64,000 bases of DNA, from contig NZ_HE611069.1 of the NCBI RefSeq assembly GCF_000285595.1, positions 36,868-100,867 of the forward strand, read 5' to 3'. This DNA is from Kurthia senegalensis (GTDB lineage Bacteria; Bacillota; Bacilli; Bacillales_A; Planococcaceae). Below the pieces are notes generated by a model that saw nothing but the letters and a program-made list of their open reading frames with translations, made no database searches and was not told the origin of the DNA. A program made the position numbers and the translations under genes. Shown one piece after another: positions 7,791-17,992 of the stretch (position 1 is its first letter; the number at the start of each line of letters is the position of its first letter).

Positions 7791-8315
7791 ATGACAAAAT
7801 ACACTGTAGATGCAGCACACTCTTCAATCGGTTTCCAAGCAAAACATATGATGATTTCAAAAGTGAAAGGGCATTTCGACCGTTTCACAGCAGATTTAGA
7901 CATCACACCAGAAGACTTAACTGACGGTAAAATTTCTTTCGAAGTTGAGCTTGCTTCTGTTAATACGAATAACGAAGATCGTGATAACCACTTACGCTCA
8001 GCAGACTTCTTTGATATAGAAAACAATCCAAAAATGTCTTTCGTTGCAACAGACATCCAAAAAACAGATGACGATGAATATAAAATCACAGGTGATTTAA
8101 CGATTGGTAGCAAAACAAACACCGCCGTATTCAATGCTGAATACAACGGTAAAGGAACAAACCCATGGGGTGTTGAAGTTGTCGCTTTCGAAGCAGACGG
8201 TAAAATTAACCGTAAAGACTTCGGTCTATCTTGGAATGCAGCACTTGAAACAGGTGGCGTACTCGTTGGTGAAGAAATTAAAATCCACATTGAAATCGAA
8301 GCAAATCCTGCGTAA
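7791..8315 (+). CDS. YceI family lipid-binding protein
   Basis: A 174-residue YceI-like beta barrel without a signal peptide, so cytoplasmic. The start (TKYTVDAAHSSIGFQAKHM) and the end (NRKDFGLSWNAALETGGVLVG) are the classic YceI patterns. Members bind polyisoprenoid or amide-like lipids; the physiological role is not settled. AGGAGGAA lies 9 bases before ATG at 7791. It follows the CatE-like gene closely, and in Firmicutes YceI genes are often near quinone or redox stress genes, which makes a role with isoprenoid quinones conceivable but unproven. A strong terminator follows. Confidence 0.9.
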   Translation: MTKYTVDAAHSSIGFQAKHMMISKVKGHFDRFTADLDITPEDLTDGKISFEVELASVNTNNEDRDNHLRSADFFDIENNPKMSFVATDIQKTDDDEYKITGDLTIGSKTNTAVFNAEYNGKGTNPWGVEVVAFEADGKINRKDFGLSWNAALETGGVLVGEEIKIHIEIEANPA

Positions 8316-8341
8316 ACTCACATACATTAAATAAAAGAAAA

Positions 8342-8376
8342 GCCTCTACATCTTAGTCGGAATGTAGGGGCTTTTT
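8342..8376 (+). terminator. Rho-independent terminator after yceI
   Basis: A 10-bp stem (8342-8351 with 8362-8371, one T-G pair) is followed by five T residues. Confidence 0.85.
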
Positions 8377-8595
8377 ATTATACATACGGTACACTGCATT
8401 TATGCGTACAGAGGCGTACTAATTAATGTGTCGATTCCGTTCTAAATAACTATAGTTAGAACAAATTATGCAATCGTTCGTTTCTTTCGTAAAACAACGG
8501 TATAATAGAAACTGAGGCTTCGTTTTATAGAGCCTCCCCTTGTTTGACATTATTTTAACGAACGCAATAAGCTCTACCTTGAAAGGATTGGTTAG

Positions 8596-8784
8596 ATGAT
8601 TACATCCATTTTATTTTTCCTCGGTGCCCTTATTTTATTTGTTAGCTTTATATATTCAGAAAAAATTATGCTGCTCTTTACACAAGCAGATAATGCGACA
8701 TGGCGCCTTCATTACACGAGAAACCTTTCACTAATTGGTGCATTGATTTGTTTATGTGCCGCTGCTTACTTTTTATTAACTTAA
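8596..8784 (+). CDS. Small two-helix membrane protein, unknown
   Basis: The 62-residue product has two hydrophobic segments (about 3-20 and 45-61) joined by a polar loop with QADNATWRLHY. AAAGGATTGG precedes ATG at 8596 and a terminator follows the stop, so the frame is probably a real gene. I do not recognise a family. A TATAAT at 8501-8506 may be its promoter, although no good -35 box is visible. A 6-bp hairpin (GAGGCT/AGCCTC, about 8514-8537) lies in the leader. Confidence 0.6.
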   Translation: MITSILFFLGALILFVSFIYSEKIMLLFTQADNATWRLHYTRNLSLIGALICLCAAAYFLLT

Positions 8785-8852
8785 TGAAAAGGAACGAGCG
8801 GCCTTCATACGTTGATTTATTCAATTCCTTATTTGATTTTAATAATGATATG

Positions 8853-8886
8853 AAAAAAGAGGATGCCGATTGGCATCCTCTTTTTT
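8853..8886. terminator. Bidirectional terminator between small ORF and azoR
   Basis: A perfect 15-bp stem (8853-8867 with 8872-8886) starts with six A and ends with six T residues, so it can stop transcription from both sides. Confidence 0.92.
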
Positions 8887-8903
8887 ATTGTATAAATACT
8901 ATA

Positions 8904-9551
8904 TTATGCGTTTACTAATGAAGCTACTTTGTTTGCTGCTTCTTTAACTGCTGCGTAACCAGCCTCTTTGATTTCGTCTGCTTTTGCAGAGTTTGCATTG
9001 TGACCTTCGATGATGACTTCAGCAAGAATTTCCATACCGAATACGCCGCCAACAACTTGTTTCATGTAGTTTACAGCATGTTCCATTGGAGCTGCTTCTG
9101 GTGATGAGTAGAAACCACCACGAGCATTTAAAAGAACTGCTTTTTTACTAGTTAATAATGAGATTAATTGACCTTCTGGGCTGTATTTAAATGAGAAGCC
9201 TGAAGCGTAAGTGTAATCGATAAATGTGTGTAATGGAGCTGGGATTGTACCGTTCCATAATGGGAATGCGAATACAACAACATCTGCATTCGTAATTGCT
9301 TCACGTGCTTTTGATTGTGCAGCGATTAAACGAGCTTCAACACCTTCTAATTCTTTACCTGCAGCTAAGTTACCGTAAGCATTGAAAGTTTCTTGACCGA
9401 AGTAAGGCATATCTTCTGCGAATACGTCGAATGTTGAAACGTTTACGCCTTCTTTACCTTCGATTTCGTTCATGAATACTTCATACATTTTTGAAGATAC
9501 GCCTTGGTCTGCAGGGCGGTTATTTGCTTTTACTACTAATACGTTTGTCAA
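8904..9551 (-). CDS. azoR: FMN-dependent NADH-azoreductase
   Basis: The 215-residue flavodoxin-fold enzyme matches AzoR proteins: VLVVKANNRPADQGVS at the FMN phosphate site, FAFPLWNGTIPAPLH, and LLNARGGFYS. AzoR enzymes reduce azo dyes and, physiologically, quinones by two electrons, avoiding semiquinone radicals. The start is TTG at 9551, aligned with the N terminus of homologues; the ribosome site GAAGAG is modest and no better start exists upstream. A sigma-A promoter at 9626-9654 is followed at once by an MhqR-type operator (9603-9620). B. subtilis azoR2 is controlled in that way, which supports a quinone-stress role. Confidence 0.92.
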   Translation of the reverse strand: MTNVLVVKANNRPADQGVSSKMYEVFMNEIEGKEGVNVSTFDVFAEDMPYFGQETFNAYGNLAAGKELEGVEARLIAAQSKAREAITNADVVVFAFPLWNGTIPAPLHTFIDYTYASGFSFKYSPEGQLISLLTSKKAVLLNARGGFYSSPEAAPMEHAVNYMKQVVGGVFGMEILAEVIIEGHNANSAKADEIKEAGYAAVKEAANKVASLVNA

Positions 9552-9602
9552 AATTAATTCTCTTCTTTCTATTTTTAAATTTAATTATGTTTTCATTTAA
9601 TA

Positions 9603-9620
9603 AGTCTCAATTTCGAGATA
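9603..9620 (-). promoter_or_regulatory. MhqR-type operator upstream of azoR
   Basis: TATCTCGAAATTGAGACT on the minus strand resembles the B. subtilis MhqR box (as I recall it, tATCTcgaAtTCgAGATaa) with an imperfect right half. It begins six bases downstream of the -10 box, where a repressor would block initiation. No mhqR gene is in the window. Confidence 0.6.
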
Positions 9621-9625
9621 AATCA

Positions 9626-9654
9626 ATTCTAAATAATTTATGTCTTTTAGTCAA
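9626..9654 (-). promoter_or_regulatory. Sigma-A-type promoter of azoR
   Basis: TTGACT (9649-9654) and TAGAAT (9626-9631) with a 17-base spacer on the minus strand. Confidence 0.75.
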
Positions 9655-9710
9655 TACGTTTCGGGTCAGACTTTCGACTGAATTTTACACAATCAAACAA
9701 ATATCTTCTA

Positions 9711-9748
9711 AAAATCAAAAAAAGTATAGCAAGATTCTGCTATACTTT
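9711..9748 (-). terminator. Terminator of the DsbA-family gene
   Basis: An 11-bp perfect stem (9721-9731 with 9738-9748) followed on the minus strand by TTTTGATTTTT. It isolates azoR from the upstream gene. Confidence 0.8.
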
Positions 9749-9768
9749 CACTTTTTATTACTAACTTC

Positions 9769-10473
9769 TTATAAACTACAATGTCCATCATCACAAGTAG
9801 CTGAATCATCCCCGAACATTTGTAATGTCGGTTTTAAATTTTCTTCTTCCGCTACTTTTTGAATAGCTTGCACGAATACTTCATTCGGTTGTGCTCCTGA
9901 AATAGCGTAACGATCATTAATAACGAAAAATGGTACGCCACCAACACCAATTTGCTGTGCTTCTTGCATGTCGATTAATGTTTCTGCTGCGTATCTTTCT
10001 TCTTCTAACGCTTCTTTTACTTCTGATTCATCCAAACCGACTTCTTTCGCAAGTTCAATTAATACGTCCTCTGAACCAATACGTTTATTTTCCGTAAAGT
10101 AGCCTTGTAGCAAACGTTCCGTCATTTCTTTCTCTTTCCCTTTTGTTGCTGCAAATTTCGCTAAACGATGCGCTTTGAATGTATTTTCTGGATGCATATC
10201 ATCAAATTGATACGTCAATCCAACTTCTGCAGCACGATTTGTAATTCCTTCTGCTTGTTGTTTCATCGCTTCTGGCGTTGATTGATATTTTTTAGCTAAC
10301 GCTTCATGAATCGTTTCTTCTGTATTTTTTGGTGTGTTTGGATCTAATTGATACGCTTTAAATTCCACTTCAACTTGATCTTGGAATCCTGTTTTTTTCA
10401 ATGCATTTTCTAATTCACGTTTTCCGATATAACAAAACGGACATACATAATCTGACCATACTTTAATTTTCAT
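9769..10473 (-). CDS. DsbA-family (FrnE-like) thiol oxidoreductase
   Basis: The 234-residue protein has a thioredoxin fold with active site CPFC at residues 11-14 (VCPFCYIGKRELE), an inserted helical domain in the middle and the cis-proline loop GVGGVPFFVIN near 180. There is no signal peptide, so it acts in the cytoplasm, as FrnE-like proteins (YwbO type) do. A second pair of cysteines at the extreme C terminus (CDDGHC) is a feature of some FrnE relatives and may work as a resolving or metal-binding pair. Start ATG at 10473 has AGGTGAACGAAC upstream. Next to azoreductase, it fits a thiol-stress neighbourhood, but the substrate is unknown. Confidence 0.88.
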   Translation of the reverse strand: MKIKVWSDYVCPFCYIGKRELENALKKTGFQDQVEVEFKAYQLDPNTPKNTEETIHEALAKKYQSTPEAMKQQAEGITNRAAEVGLTYQFDDMHPENTFKAHRLAKFAATKGKEKEMTERLLQGYFTENKRIGSEDVLIELAKEVGLDESEVKEALEEERYAAETLIDMQEAQQIGVGGVPFFVINDRYAISGAQPNEVFVQAIQKVAEEENLKPTLQMFGDDSATCDDGHCSL

Positions 10474-10546
10474 GTTCGTTCACCTCAAGCTTATTGTAAC
10501 TAAAACGATTACAACGCGCATCTATTTTGCTCGTACTTTAAAGCAA

Positions 10547-10585
10547 TAAAAAAAGCTCCTCTCGTCTTAAACGAGAGGAGCTTTT
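10547..10585 (-). terminator. Terminator of ppaC
   Basis: A perfect 15-bp stem (10551-10565 with 10571-10585) with flanking A and T runs, eleven bases after the ppaC stop. Confidence 0.92.
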
Positions 10586-10595
10586 AGCTTACTCA

Positions 10596-11519
10596 TTAAA
10601 ATTGTTCTGTTAATACAGGAACGATTTGTTTTTTACGAGACACAACGCCTGGTAAGTTAATTTGACCATTTTCTACGGTTGCATTAAATGCTTTAGCAGA
10701 TTCTTCAACTAATGCGCCTGCTGGCACAGCAACAGAGTCATTGTTTAAAATGTCGGTTACGACGAAGAAGAATAAATCTAAACCTTTTGCTTCTACTTCT
10801 TTGTTTAATAATGCTACTAGTTCGTCTTGGCGACCAAGTACATCATTTACATCCACAGCATTTACTTGTGCAATAACAACTTTTTTACCGTTCATGTCGA
10901 ATTCTTTTGCATCAAGATTTAATAAATCTTCTAACGCTTTATCTGAAAGGTCTGCGCCTGCTTTAAGCATTGCAAGACCGTACTCTTCTAAATTAACACC
11001 AGCGATTTCTGCAAGTTCTTTTGCAGCTTTCACATCTTGTTCTGTGCAAGTTGGTGATTTTAATAATAACGTATCTGAAACGATGGCAGAAACCATTAAG
11101 CCAGCGATGTTTGCAGGAATTGTTACGTCATTTTCTTTGAAAATTTTGTTTAAAATTGTTGCTGTACAACCAACTGGTTCTGCACGGTAGTATAAAGGTG
11201 CAGCTGTTTGGAAGTTCGCTACACGGTGGTGATCGATTACTTCTGTAATCGTTACTTCTGAGATATCATCTGCTGATTGTTGGAATTCGTTGTGATCGAC
11301 TAAAATAACTTCGTTCGTTTCAGTCGCCACTTTTTCCACGAAGCGAGGTGCTTCGAAGCCGAATTGTTCTAATGCGAATTTTGTTTCGTCATTTGGTTCA
11401 CCTAAGCGTACAGCTTCCGCTTCTACACCTAGTTCATTTTTTAAATATGCATATACTAAAGCAGACGTGATTGTGTCAGTATCTGGGTTTTTGTGTCCGA
11501 AAACAAGAACTTTACTCAT
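10596..11519 (-). CDS. ppaC: Manganese-dependent inorganic pyrophosphatase
   Basis: The 307-residue family II pyrophosphatase hydrolyses pyrophosphate to two phosphates and so drives biosynthetic reactions. DHH-family metal motifs are present: GHKNPDTDT near the start, VDHNEFQQS around 75, and DHHRVANF around 98, with the SRKKQIVP substrate-binding pattern near the C terminus. There is no CBS domain insert, so it is the simple, non-regulated form. GGAGGAATTTTTATT precedes ATG at 11519. It is monocistronic, with its own terminator. Confidence 0.96.
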   Translation of the reverse strand: MSKVLVFGHKNPDTDTITSALVYAYLKNELGVEAEAVRLGEPNDETKFALEQFGFEAPRFVEKVATETNEVILVDHNEFQQSADDISEVTITEVIDHHRVANFQTAAPLYYRAEPVGCTATILNKIFKENDVTIPANIAGLMVSAIVSDTLLLKSPTCTEQDVKAAKELAEIAGVNLEEYGLAMLKAGADLSDKALEDLLNLDAKEFDMNGKKVVIAQVNAVDVNDVLGRQDELVALLNKEVEAKGLDLFFFVVTDILNNDSVAVPAGALVEESAKAFNATVENGQINLPGVVSRKKQIVPVLTEQF

Positions 11520-11793
11520 AATAAAAATTCCTCCTAATTAATTGCTTTTTCCGACTTCATTTTACCATAGATAAAACGGAAAAAAAATGACCCTCCTCAG
11601 AAACAACGCACGTCCTTTGCACGTTCCCTTTTAAAACAGAAACTTCTTAAAAATATTAAAATACGATTACTTTTATTAATTTTTTCATATTTTTAAGTAT
11701 TTTTATTACTTTTTAATTATTTTTATCTAAAATAAAAGAATTATGATAAGATTTTATTAAATTACGTTTTTAAAATTAAAGAGGTGCTCATTT

Positions 11794-12585
11794 TTGGAAC
11801 AAAAACTCGAAAAGAAGTACATACCTTTGGCAAATTATTTTAAAAGTGCCAAACAAACTGTCTTGCAACTCTCGTTTACGGAACTCGAAAATATTCTCGG
11901 TCAAAAATTGCCGAATGCTTCTTATTTAAATAAAAGTTGGTGGCTCAAATCTAAATCACCTTTAAAATACTTCACTGCTTGGACAGAAAATGACTATTTT
12001 GTCGCTAATGTTTTGCCGGGCTACTATGTCACCTTTAAACGAACGACCCCCTTTACAGATCAAACGATCGATGACGACCATCCATACAACATTCGCCAAG
12101 CAGAAGCAGACGATGCGAGCGAACTATTCGTATTTCAACGTGCGCTTCAAACACAAACGACATTCACCATCCAAAACTTCATAAATGCGCATCCAACTGT
12201 TCAGCATTTACACAAAAGTCTCGTTGAATACAAAAAAACCGAGCATACACTTTTGTTAGTTGCGATTGTGGACGGGTATATCGGTGGTTTTGTTTTGATT
12301 AAAAACAATCAAACCGCTCACTTGAAACATCGTGCTGCGATTTCTATTAACATTTTGAATCAATACAAACATTTGGACTTAGTGCCATCTTTCATTGAAA
12401 AAGCTGAACAATGGGCACATCAGAAAAATATTCAGCGCTTAGACGTATCACTCTGTACTCGAAGTGAAGAAATGGTTGATATGTATGAACAAAACGGATT
12501 TACGAAAGAAGGTACACATCAAAAAGCCTTTCTAATTGACGACGTATTTTACGATGAAATGACATTAGGTAAAATACTATCTTAG
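11794..12585 (+). CDS. DUF7662-like domain fused to GNAT acetyltransferase
   Basis: The first 85 or so residues match the pattern I associate with DUF7662 (YIPLANYF, LSFTELENILGQKLPNAS, SWWLK, AWTENDYFVANV, YYVTFKR), a small domain of unknown function. Residues 95-263 form a GNAT fold ending in DVSLCTRSEEMVDMYEQNGF, the typical last helix and strand. The start is TTG at 11794 with GAGGTG 7 bases upstream; no ATG fits. The gene faces the racemase/M20 pair across a shared terminator. In Geobacillus an N-succinyltransferase of the GNAT fold works with such a pair, so a link is possible, but it is not co-transcribed here. Substrate unknown. Confidence 0.65.
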   Translation: MEQKLEKKYIPLANYFKSAKQTVLQLSFTELENILGQKLPNASYLNKSWWLKSKSPLKYFTAWTENDYFVANVLPGYYVTFKRTTPFTDQTIDDDHPYNIRQAEADDASELFVFQRALQTQTTFTIQNFINAHPTVQHLHKSLVEYKKTEHTLLLVAIVDGYIGGFVLIKNNQTAHLKHRAAISINILNQYKHLDLVPSFIEKAEQWAHQKNIQRLDVSLCTRSEEMVDMYEQNGFTKEGTHQKAFLIDDVFYDEMTLGKILS

Positions 12586-12593
12586 TACCTATC

Positions 12594-12632
12594 AAAAAAA
12601 GCCAGAACGACAAAAATGTCGTTCTGGCTTTT
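12594..12632. terminator. Bidirectional terminator between GNAT fusion and racemase
   Basis: An 11-bp perfect stem (12601-12611 with 12618-12628) flanked by A and T runs, serving two convergent genes. Confidence 0.9.
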
Positions 12633-12635
12633 ATT

Positions 12636-13748
12636 TTATTCAGGAAATAGCGTCTGCTTACTTTCCGTATATTTTTCAAGCTTCATTCGGTTTACATCGT
12701 AACCAATCCCTGGTTTTTCTCGCATATGTACAAACCCCTCTTCAACAGAAACAAGTGGTTCGATAAGATCCTCATGCCAGTAGTTGACAGAGCCTGACGT
12801 ATCACCTGGAAGTGTAAAACCTTCTAAAGAAGTAAGTGCCACCGCATGCGCACGTCCGATACCTGACTCTAACATGCCACCACACCATATTTGGATACCC
12901 GAATCAACACAAACATCATGAATTCGTTTCGCTTCTGTTAAACCGCCTACTCGCGCTTGTTTTACATTAATTACTTGGCAGCTTTTCAATTCAATCGCTG
13001 TTAACACATCTTCATAACTATGAATGCTTTCATCTAAACAAATCGGTGTCGTCAATTGACGTTGTAACTTCGCATGATTGATAATGTCATCTGCTGCGAG
13101 AGGCTGCTCAATCATTAATAAATTGTATGCATCTAATTGTTTTAAAATTGGTAAGTCTTCTAATGTGTATGCAGAATTGGCATCGACCATCAACGGAACA
13201 GTCGGATATTTACTTCGAATACTTTTCACGAGTTCTACATCATGTCCTCGTTTAATTTTCACCTTGATGCGACCATAACCTGCTTGAAGAGACGCTTCTA
13301 TTTTTTCATATAGCGCTTCTTCTGTCGGTTGTAAGCCGATGCTTACACCAACTGCGATTTTTTCGCGACGCCCACCAAGTTGTTTCCAGAGAGGTTTTTG
13401 AATTCGTTTACAGTAAACGTCCCAAATTGCACATTCCACTGCCGCTTTCGCCATATTATTTCGTCGAATCGGGCGGAATCTTTCAGTTACTTCACGAGGA
13501 TGTTCAATCGGTGCACCGAAAATGAGTGGTGCTAAAAAACACTCAATCATATGAGCACACGTTTCCGTCGTTTCTTCTGTATACCAAGGCGCTTCAAATG
13601 CTTCTCCTTCACCATATCCGATATTTCCTCGTTCATCATGTACTTCCACGATTAAAAAACGTTTTTGTTGTACAGAGCCAAAACTTGTCGTGAAAGGACT
13701 CTTCATCGTCATATTCATATGACGAATAATTATTTTTTCAATATGCAT
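12636..13748 (-). CDS. Enolase-superfamily N-acylamino-acid racemase / OSBS-like enzyme
   Basis: The 370-residue protein belongs to the muconate-lactonising subgroup. Catalytic features are visible: the KxK pair in RIKVKIKRG, metal ligands in VDANSAY, IEQPL and LDESIH, and the second lysine in INVKQARVGG. Sequences of this type are N-succinylamino acid racemases and/or o-succinylbenzoate synthases (menaquinone). No men genes are nearby, while an M20 deacylase is immediately upstream, so racemisation of N-acylated amino acids is favoured. An ATG at 13757 is too close to the AAGGA site; ATG at 13748 has a 9-base gap and was chosen. Tail of an operon with the M20 gene (14 bases apart). Confidence 0.85.
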   Translation of the reverse strand: MHIEKIIIRHMNMTMKSPFTTSFGSVQQKRFLIVEVHDERGNIGYGEGEAFEAPWYTEETTETCAHMIECFLAPLIFGAPIEHPREVTERFRPIRRNNMAKAAVECAIWDVYCKRIQKPLWKQLGGRREKIAVGVSIGLQPTEEALYEKIEASLQAGYGRIKVKIKRGHDVELVKSIRSKYPTVPLMVDANSAYTLEDLPILKQLDAYNLLMIEQPLAADDIINHAKLQRQLTTPICLDESIHSYEDVLTAIELKSCQVINVKQARVGGLTEAKRIHDVCVDSGIQIWCGGMLESGIGRAHAVALTSLEGFTLPGDTSGSVNYWHEDLIEPLVSVEEGFVHMREKPGIGYDVNRMKLEKYTESKQTLFPE

Positions 13749-13762
13749 TGTTGTCATTCCTT

Positions 13763-14938
13763 CTATACTTTCATCATGTTCATTTTCGCATATTGCATCG
13801 CATTAATAACCGTATTCGTTAAAATTTCTACCCCGGTAATTAATTGCCCCCGATCAAATGTCATATGTGGATGATGCAATCCTGGTGATACACCACAACC
13901 AAGTCCGAGCATCGCCGCTTTCACGTTAGGACGCATCTTCGTATAAAAGTGGAAATCTTCGCCACCCGGTGTCGTAACAGGATCTGCTAAATGTTTATCC
14001 CCCACAGATTGAACGATAGAGCGACGTAAAATTTCTTCCGCTTCTAAATCTACTTCCGCTGCTGGGATGTTCAGTAACACTTTCGCATTAATTTGAGCGT
14101 CATACATTTCGCTAATCGAGCGAATTGCCCGTTGAATGCCTTCATCCAATTGTTTCATCGCCGCATTCGTTTGCGCGCGTGCATCCATCGTTAACAACGC
14201 TTTCCCCGGAATTGTATTCCCATGCCCTACACCCGCAGAAAATTTCGTTACTTTTACAGACCAAGGAATTCGTGTATCGACACGAATCGTTTTCAATGCG
14301 TCAATTAAGCTACCACCAATTTCAATGGAGTTTTTCCCTAAATGTGGTCGAGCTGCGTGTGCTTCTTCTCCATAAATTTCACAAGATACGAGCATCGATG
14401 CTCCATGATAAAGAGCCGGTGCATGTTTACCAATTTGGAGCTCTTGAATCGGTCGTACGTGGACGCCGAATAAAAAGTCGAGATCATCAATTAATCCTCT
14501 CTCAACGATCGACAATGCCCCATTGCCTGTTTCTTCTGCTGGTTGGAAAATAACGCGAATCGTTCCGCCCGTTTCCAACGTAAATTTTTGTTGCTCTTTC
14601 ATTTTTTTCAACATTAAAAGAACCCCAATAGCCATCGTCATATGTCCATCATGACCACATGAATGATTGGCTTTGTGTACTCCGTCTACTTCTTGAAACA
14701 ATGAATCAATGTCTGTGCGTAACCCAATCACCGGACTGCCACTTCCAATTTCAATATATAAACCTGTCGTATCTTCAAAAAGATGTGGTTCGTACCCTTC
14801 ATCTTTTAATAATTGTGCAAGATATTGTGTCGTTTCTTTTTCTTCCCAACTTGGTTCTGGATTTGCATGTAAATGTTCGAACAGTTGTAGTAGTTTTGGC
14901 TCTAAGTCTTTTAAGTCAGCTTGCTTAATCATGTTCAT
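13763..14938 (-). CDS. M20 family N-acylamino-acid amidohydrolase
   Basis: The 391-residue enzyme has the M20D metal and catalytic motifs: LRTDIDSL, the CGHDGHMTMA pair, EETGNGALSI and GGEDFHFY. A dimerisation insert occupies the centre. The family deacylates N-acetyl, N-succinyl or related amino acids and also includes IAA-amino acid hydrolases. Directly downstream is a racemase of the N-succinylamino acid type; in Geobacillus kaustophilus such pairs convert D- to L-amino acids via N-succinyl intermediates, and that is my working model. AAAGGATGGG precedes ATG at 14938; a second ATG at 14932 is also possible. Confidence 0.88.
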   Translation of the reverse strand: MNMIKQADLKDLEPKLLQLFEHLHANPEPSWEEKETTQYLAQLLKDEGYEPHLFEDTTGLYIEIGSGSPVIGLRTDIDSLFQEVDGVHKANHSCGHDGHMTMAIGVLLMLKKMKEQQKFTLETGGTIRVIFQPAEETGNGALSIVERGLIDDLDFLFGVHVRPIQELQIGKHAPALYHGASMLVSCEIYGEEAHAARPHLGKNSIEIGGSLIDALKTIRVDTRIPWSVKVTKFSAGVGHGNTIPGKALLTMDARAQTNAAMKQLDEGIQRAIRSISEMYDAQINAKVLLNIPAAEVDLEAEEILRRSIVQSVGDKHLADPVTTPGGEDFHFYTKMRPNVKAAMLGLGCGVSPGLHHPHMTFDRGQLITGVEILTNTVINAMQYAKMNMMKV

Positions 14939-15020
14939 CCCATCCTTTTATTTAAAAAAAATGCTTTTTTACCTGTACCCGAAATCATCGGATTCTAACG
15001 TCTGCTTCCTTTAAGCATAC

Positions 15021-15056
15021 AAAAAGGGTATGATGATTGCCATCATTACCCTTTTT
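15021..15056 (-). terminator. Terminator of glpK
   Basis: A stem of about 14 bp with one mismatch (15021-15034 with 15039-15055), ending in a T run on the minus strand. Confidence 0.75.
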
Positions 15057-15065
15057 ATCGATCTA

Positions 15066-16586
<1,521 letters not shown>

Positions 16587-16623
16587 TTACAACTTGTTCT
16601 ACTTCATACCCTCCTCCGTAAAA

Positions 16624-16656
16624 ATAAATACCTCTAAACGCAAAAAAAGAGAGGTA
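16624..16656 (-). terminator. Weak hairpin, possible naiP terminator or glpK leader element
   Basis: A 7-bp stem (16629-16635 with 16650-16656) with a 14-base loop is followed on the minus strand by ATTTATTTT. It lies between naiP and glpK and could instead attenuate glpK. Confidence 0.4.
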
Positions 16657-16690
16657 AGCGACCGTGCTTCCTCCCTTTAAAATCATTTAA

Positions 16691-17920
16691 TTAAATAGCA
16701 TCTTCTAATTCGGTTTGTTTCGTTTCTTTCCCTAATGTAATCACCGCTACAACAGCAATTAAAATCGCAATCGCAAAAATACCAAAAATATAAGATAACG
16801 AAATACCTGCTGCCGTCAATGAACCGACTAATAAAGGTCCGATAATTCCTCCGATTCGTCCGACACTTGCTGCCATACCAACACCTGTTCCTCGAATAAC
16901 AGTCGGATAATTTTCAGGTGTGTAAGCATACATCGCACCCCACGCTCCTAAATTAAAGAACGATAAAAACATTCCTGCAACGACGAGTAATGCTGTACCT
17001 GATGCCATTCCAAATACGAGTGCACTAATAGCTGTCCCGACTAAATAGACAGAAAGGACGCGCTTTCTTCCCCATTTTTCGATAAGCCATGCAGCTGTAA
17101 AATAACCGGGTAATTGTGCAAGTGTCATAACTAAAACGTATTCAAAACTTTGAATTAAACTAAAGCCCTTCATGACCATCACACTCGGCAACCATAAAAA
17201 CATACCGTAATAAGAAAAAACGACCATAAACCAGACGATCCAAAGCATAATCGTCTGACGCGCATATTTTTTATGCCAAACATTCTTCATATTCGTCAAC
17301 ATGCTCGTACGCGCTTCTTTTTGTACCGTTTCAAACTTTTTAGAATCTGGTAGTTTCACACGTAGATAAACAGCATAAAGCGCTGGAATCGCTGTAATAA
17401 CTAATGCGATACGCCAACCGTAAGCTGGAATAACAAAATATGAAATGATTGCCGCTAATAACCAACCTGCTGCCCAAAAGCTTTCCAGTAGTACGACGAT
17501 TCGTCCACGCTCATGTGCCGCAACGCTTTCAGAAACGAGCGTTGAAGCGACTGGTAACTCACCGCCAAGCCCCATTCCAATAATAAAACGTAAAATAAGA
17601 AACGCTGCTAACGTCGTCGTCAAAGCAGATAAACCACTCGCTACGGAAAAAATGAGCAACGTCCACATAAAAATATTTTTCCGACCGTATCGATCCGCTA
17701 GTACACCACAAAGTAATGCCCCAACCGCCATACCGATCGAATTAACACTCCCAATCCATCCGATTTGCGTCGGACTCAGTTGCCAATCGATTGCAAGTGC
17801 TGCAATAACAAAAGATAAAATCCCTACATCGAGCGCATCAAAAAGCCAACCAACACCTGCCGTCACGAGTAATTTATTACGCGTTGGCGATTTGGATGCT
17901 CGCCCTTCTTTATACTTCAT
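16691..17920 (-). CDS. naiP: MFS permease, NaiP/YceI-like (putative niacin transporter)
   Basis: The 409-residue, 12-helix major facilitator is very close to B. subtilis NaiP (YceI): WLFDALDVGILSFV in helix 1, GVLADRYGRKN as the loop 2-3 motif, GMGLGGELPVASTLVSE, and FNLGAWGAMYAYTPE. NaiP is thought to import niacin and is controlled by NiaR in B. subtilis; no niacin gene is seen here, so the substrate is by homology only. An upstream ATG at 17962 has no ribosome site, while ATG at 17920 follows a purine-rich AGGTGGAG...GTGGAG tract. It diverges from thrC. Confidence 0.8.
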   Translation of the reverse strand: MKYKEGRASKSPTRNKLLVTAGVGWLFDALDVGILSFVIAALAIDWQLSPTQIGWIGSVNSIGMAVGALLCGVLADRYGRKNIFMWTLLIFSVASGLSALTTTLAAFLILRFIIGMGLGGELPVASTLVSESVAAHERGRIVVLLESFWAAGWLLAAIISYFVIPAYGWRIALVITAIPALYAVYLRVKLPDSKKFETVQKEARTSMLTNMKNVWHKKYARQTIMLWIVWFMVVFSYYGMFLWLPSVMVMKGFSLIQSFEYVLVMTLAQLPGYFTAAWLIEKWGRKRVLSVYLVGTAISALVFGMASGTALLVVAGMFLSFFNLGAWGAMYAYTPENYPTVIRGTGVGMAASVGRIGGIIGPLLVGSLTAAGISLSYIFGIFAIAILIAVVAVITLGKETKQTELEDAI

Positions 17921-17963
17921 CTCCACTTCTCTCTCCACCTGTCTTGTCACTAGTAATGTCATT

Positions 17964-17992
17964 AATATACACGTTCTATTTCATGTTGACAA
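17964..17992 (-). promoter_or_regulatory. Promoter of naiP, overlapping a divergent -35 for thrC
   Basis: On the minus strand TTGTCA (17987-17992) and TATATT (17964-17969) are spaced by 17 bases. On the plus strand a TTGACA (17986-17991) occupies the same bases, with a weaker ATAATT 17 bases downstream, so the two divergent genes may compete for polymerase. Confidence 0.6.

Noticed and set aside
7694..8290. 198-codon minus-strand frame opposite yceI
   Set aside because: No ribosome site, serine-rich shadow composition, and yceI itself is certain.
10741..11190. Long open frame antisense to ppaC
   Set aside because: It is a shadow of a highly conserved gene with no ribosome site.
14125..14553. 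Open frame antisense to the M20 hydrolase gene
   Set aside because: Low-complexity product, no ribosome site, opposite to a clear gene.
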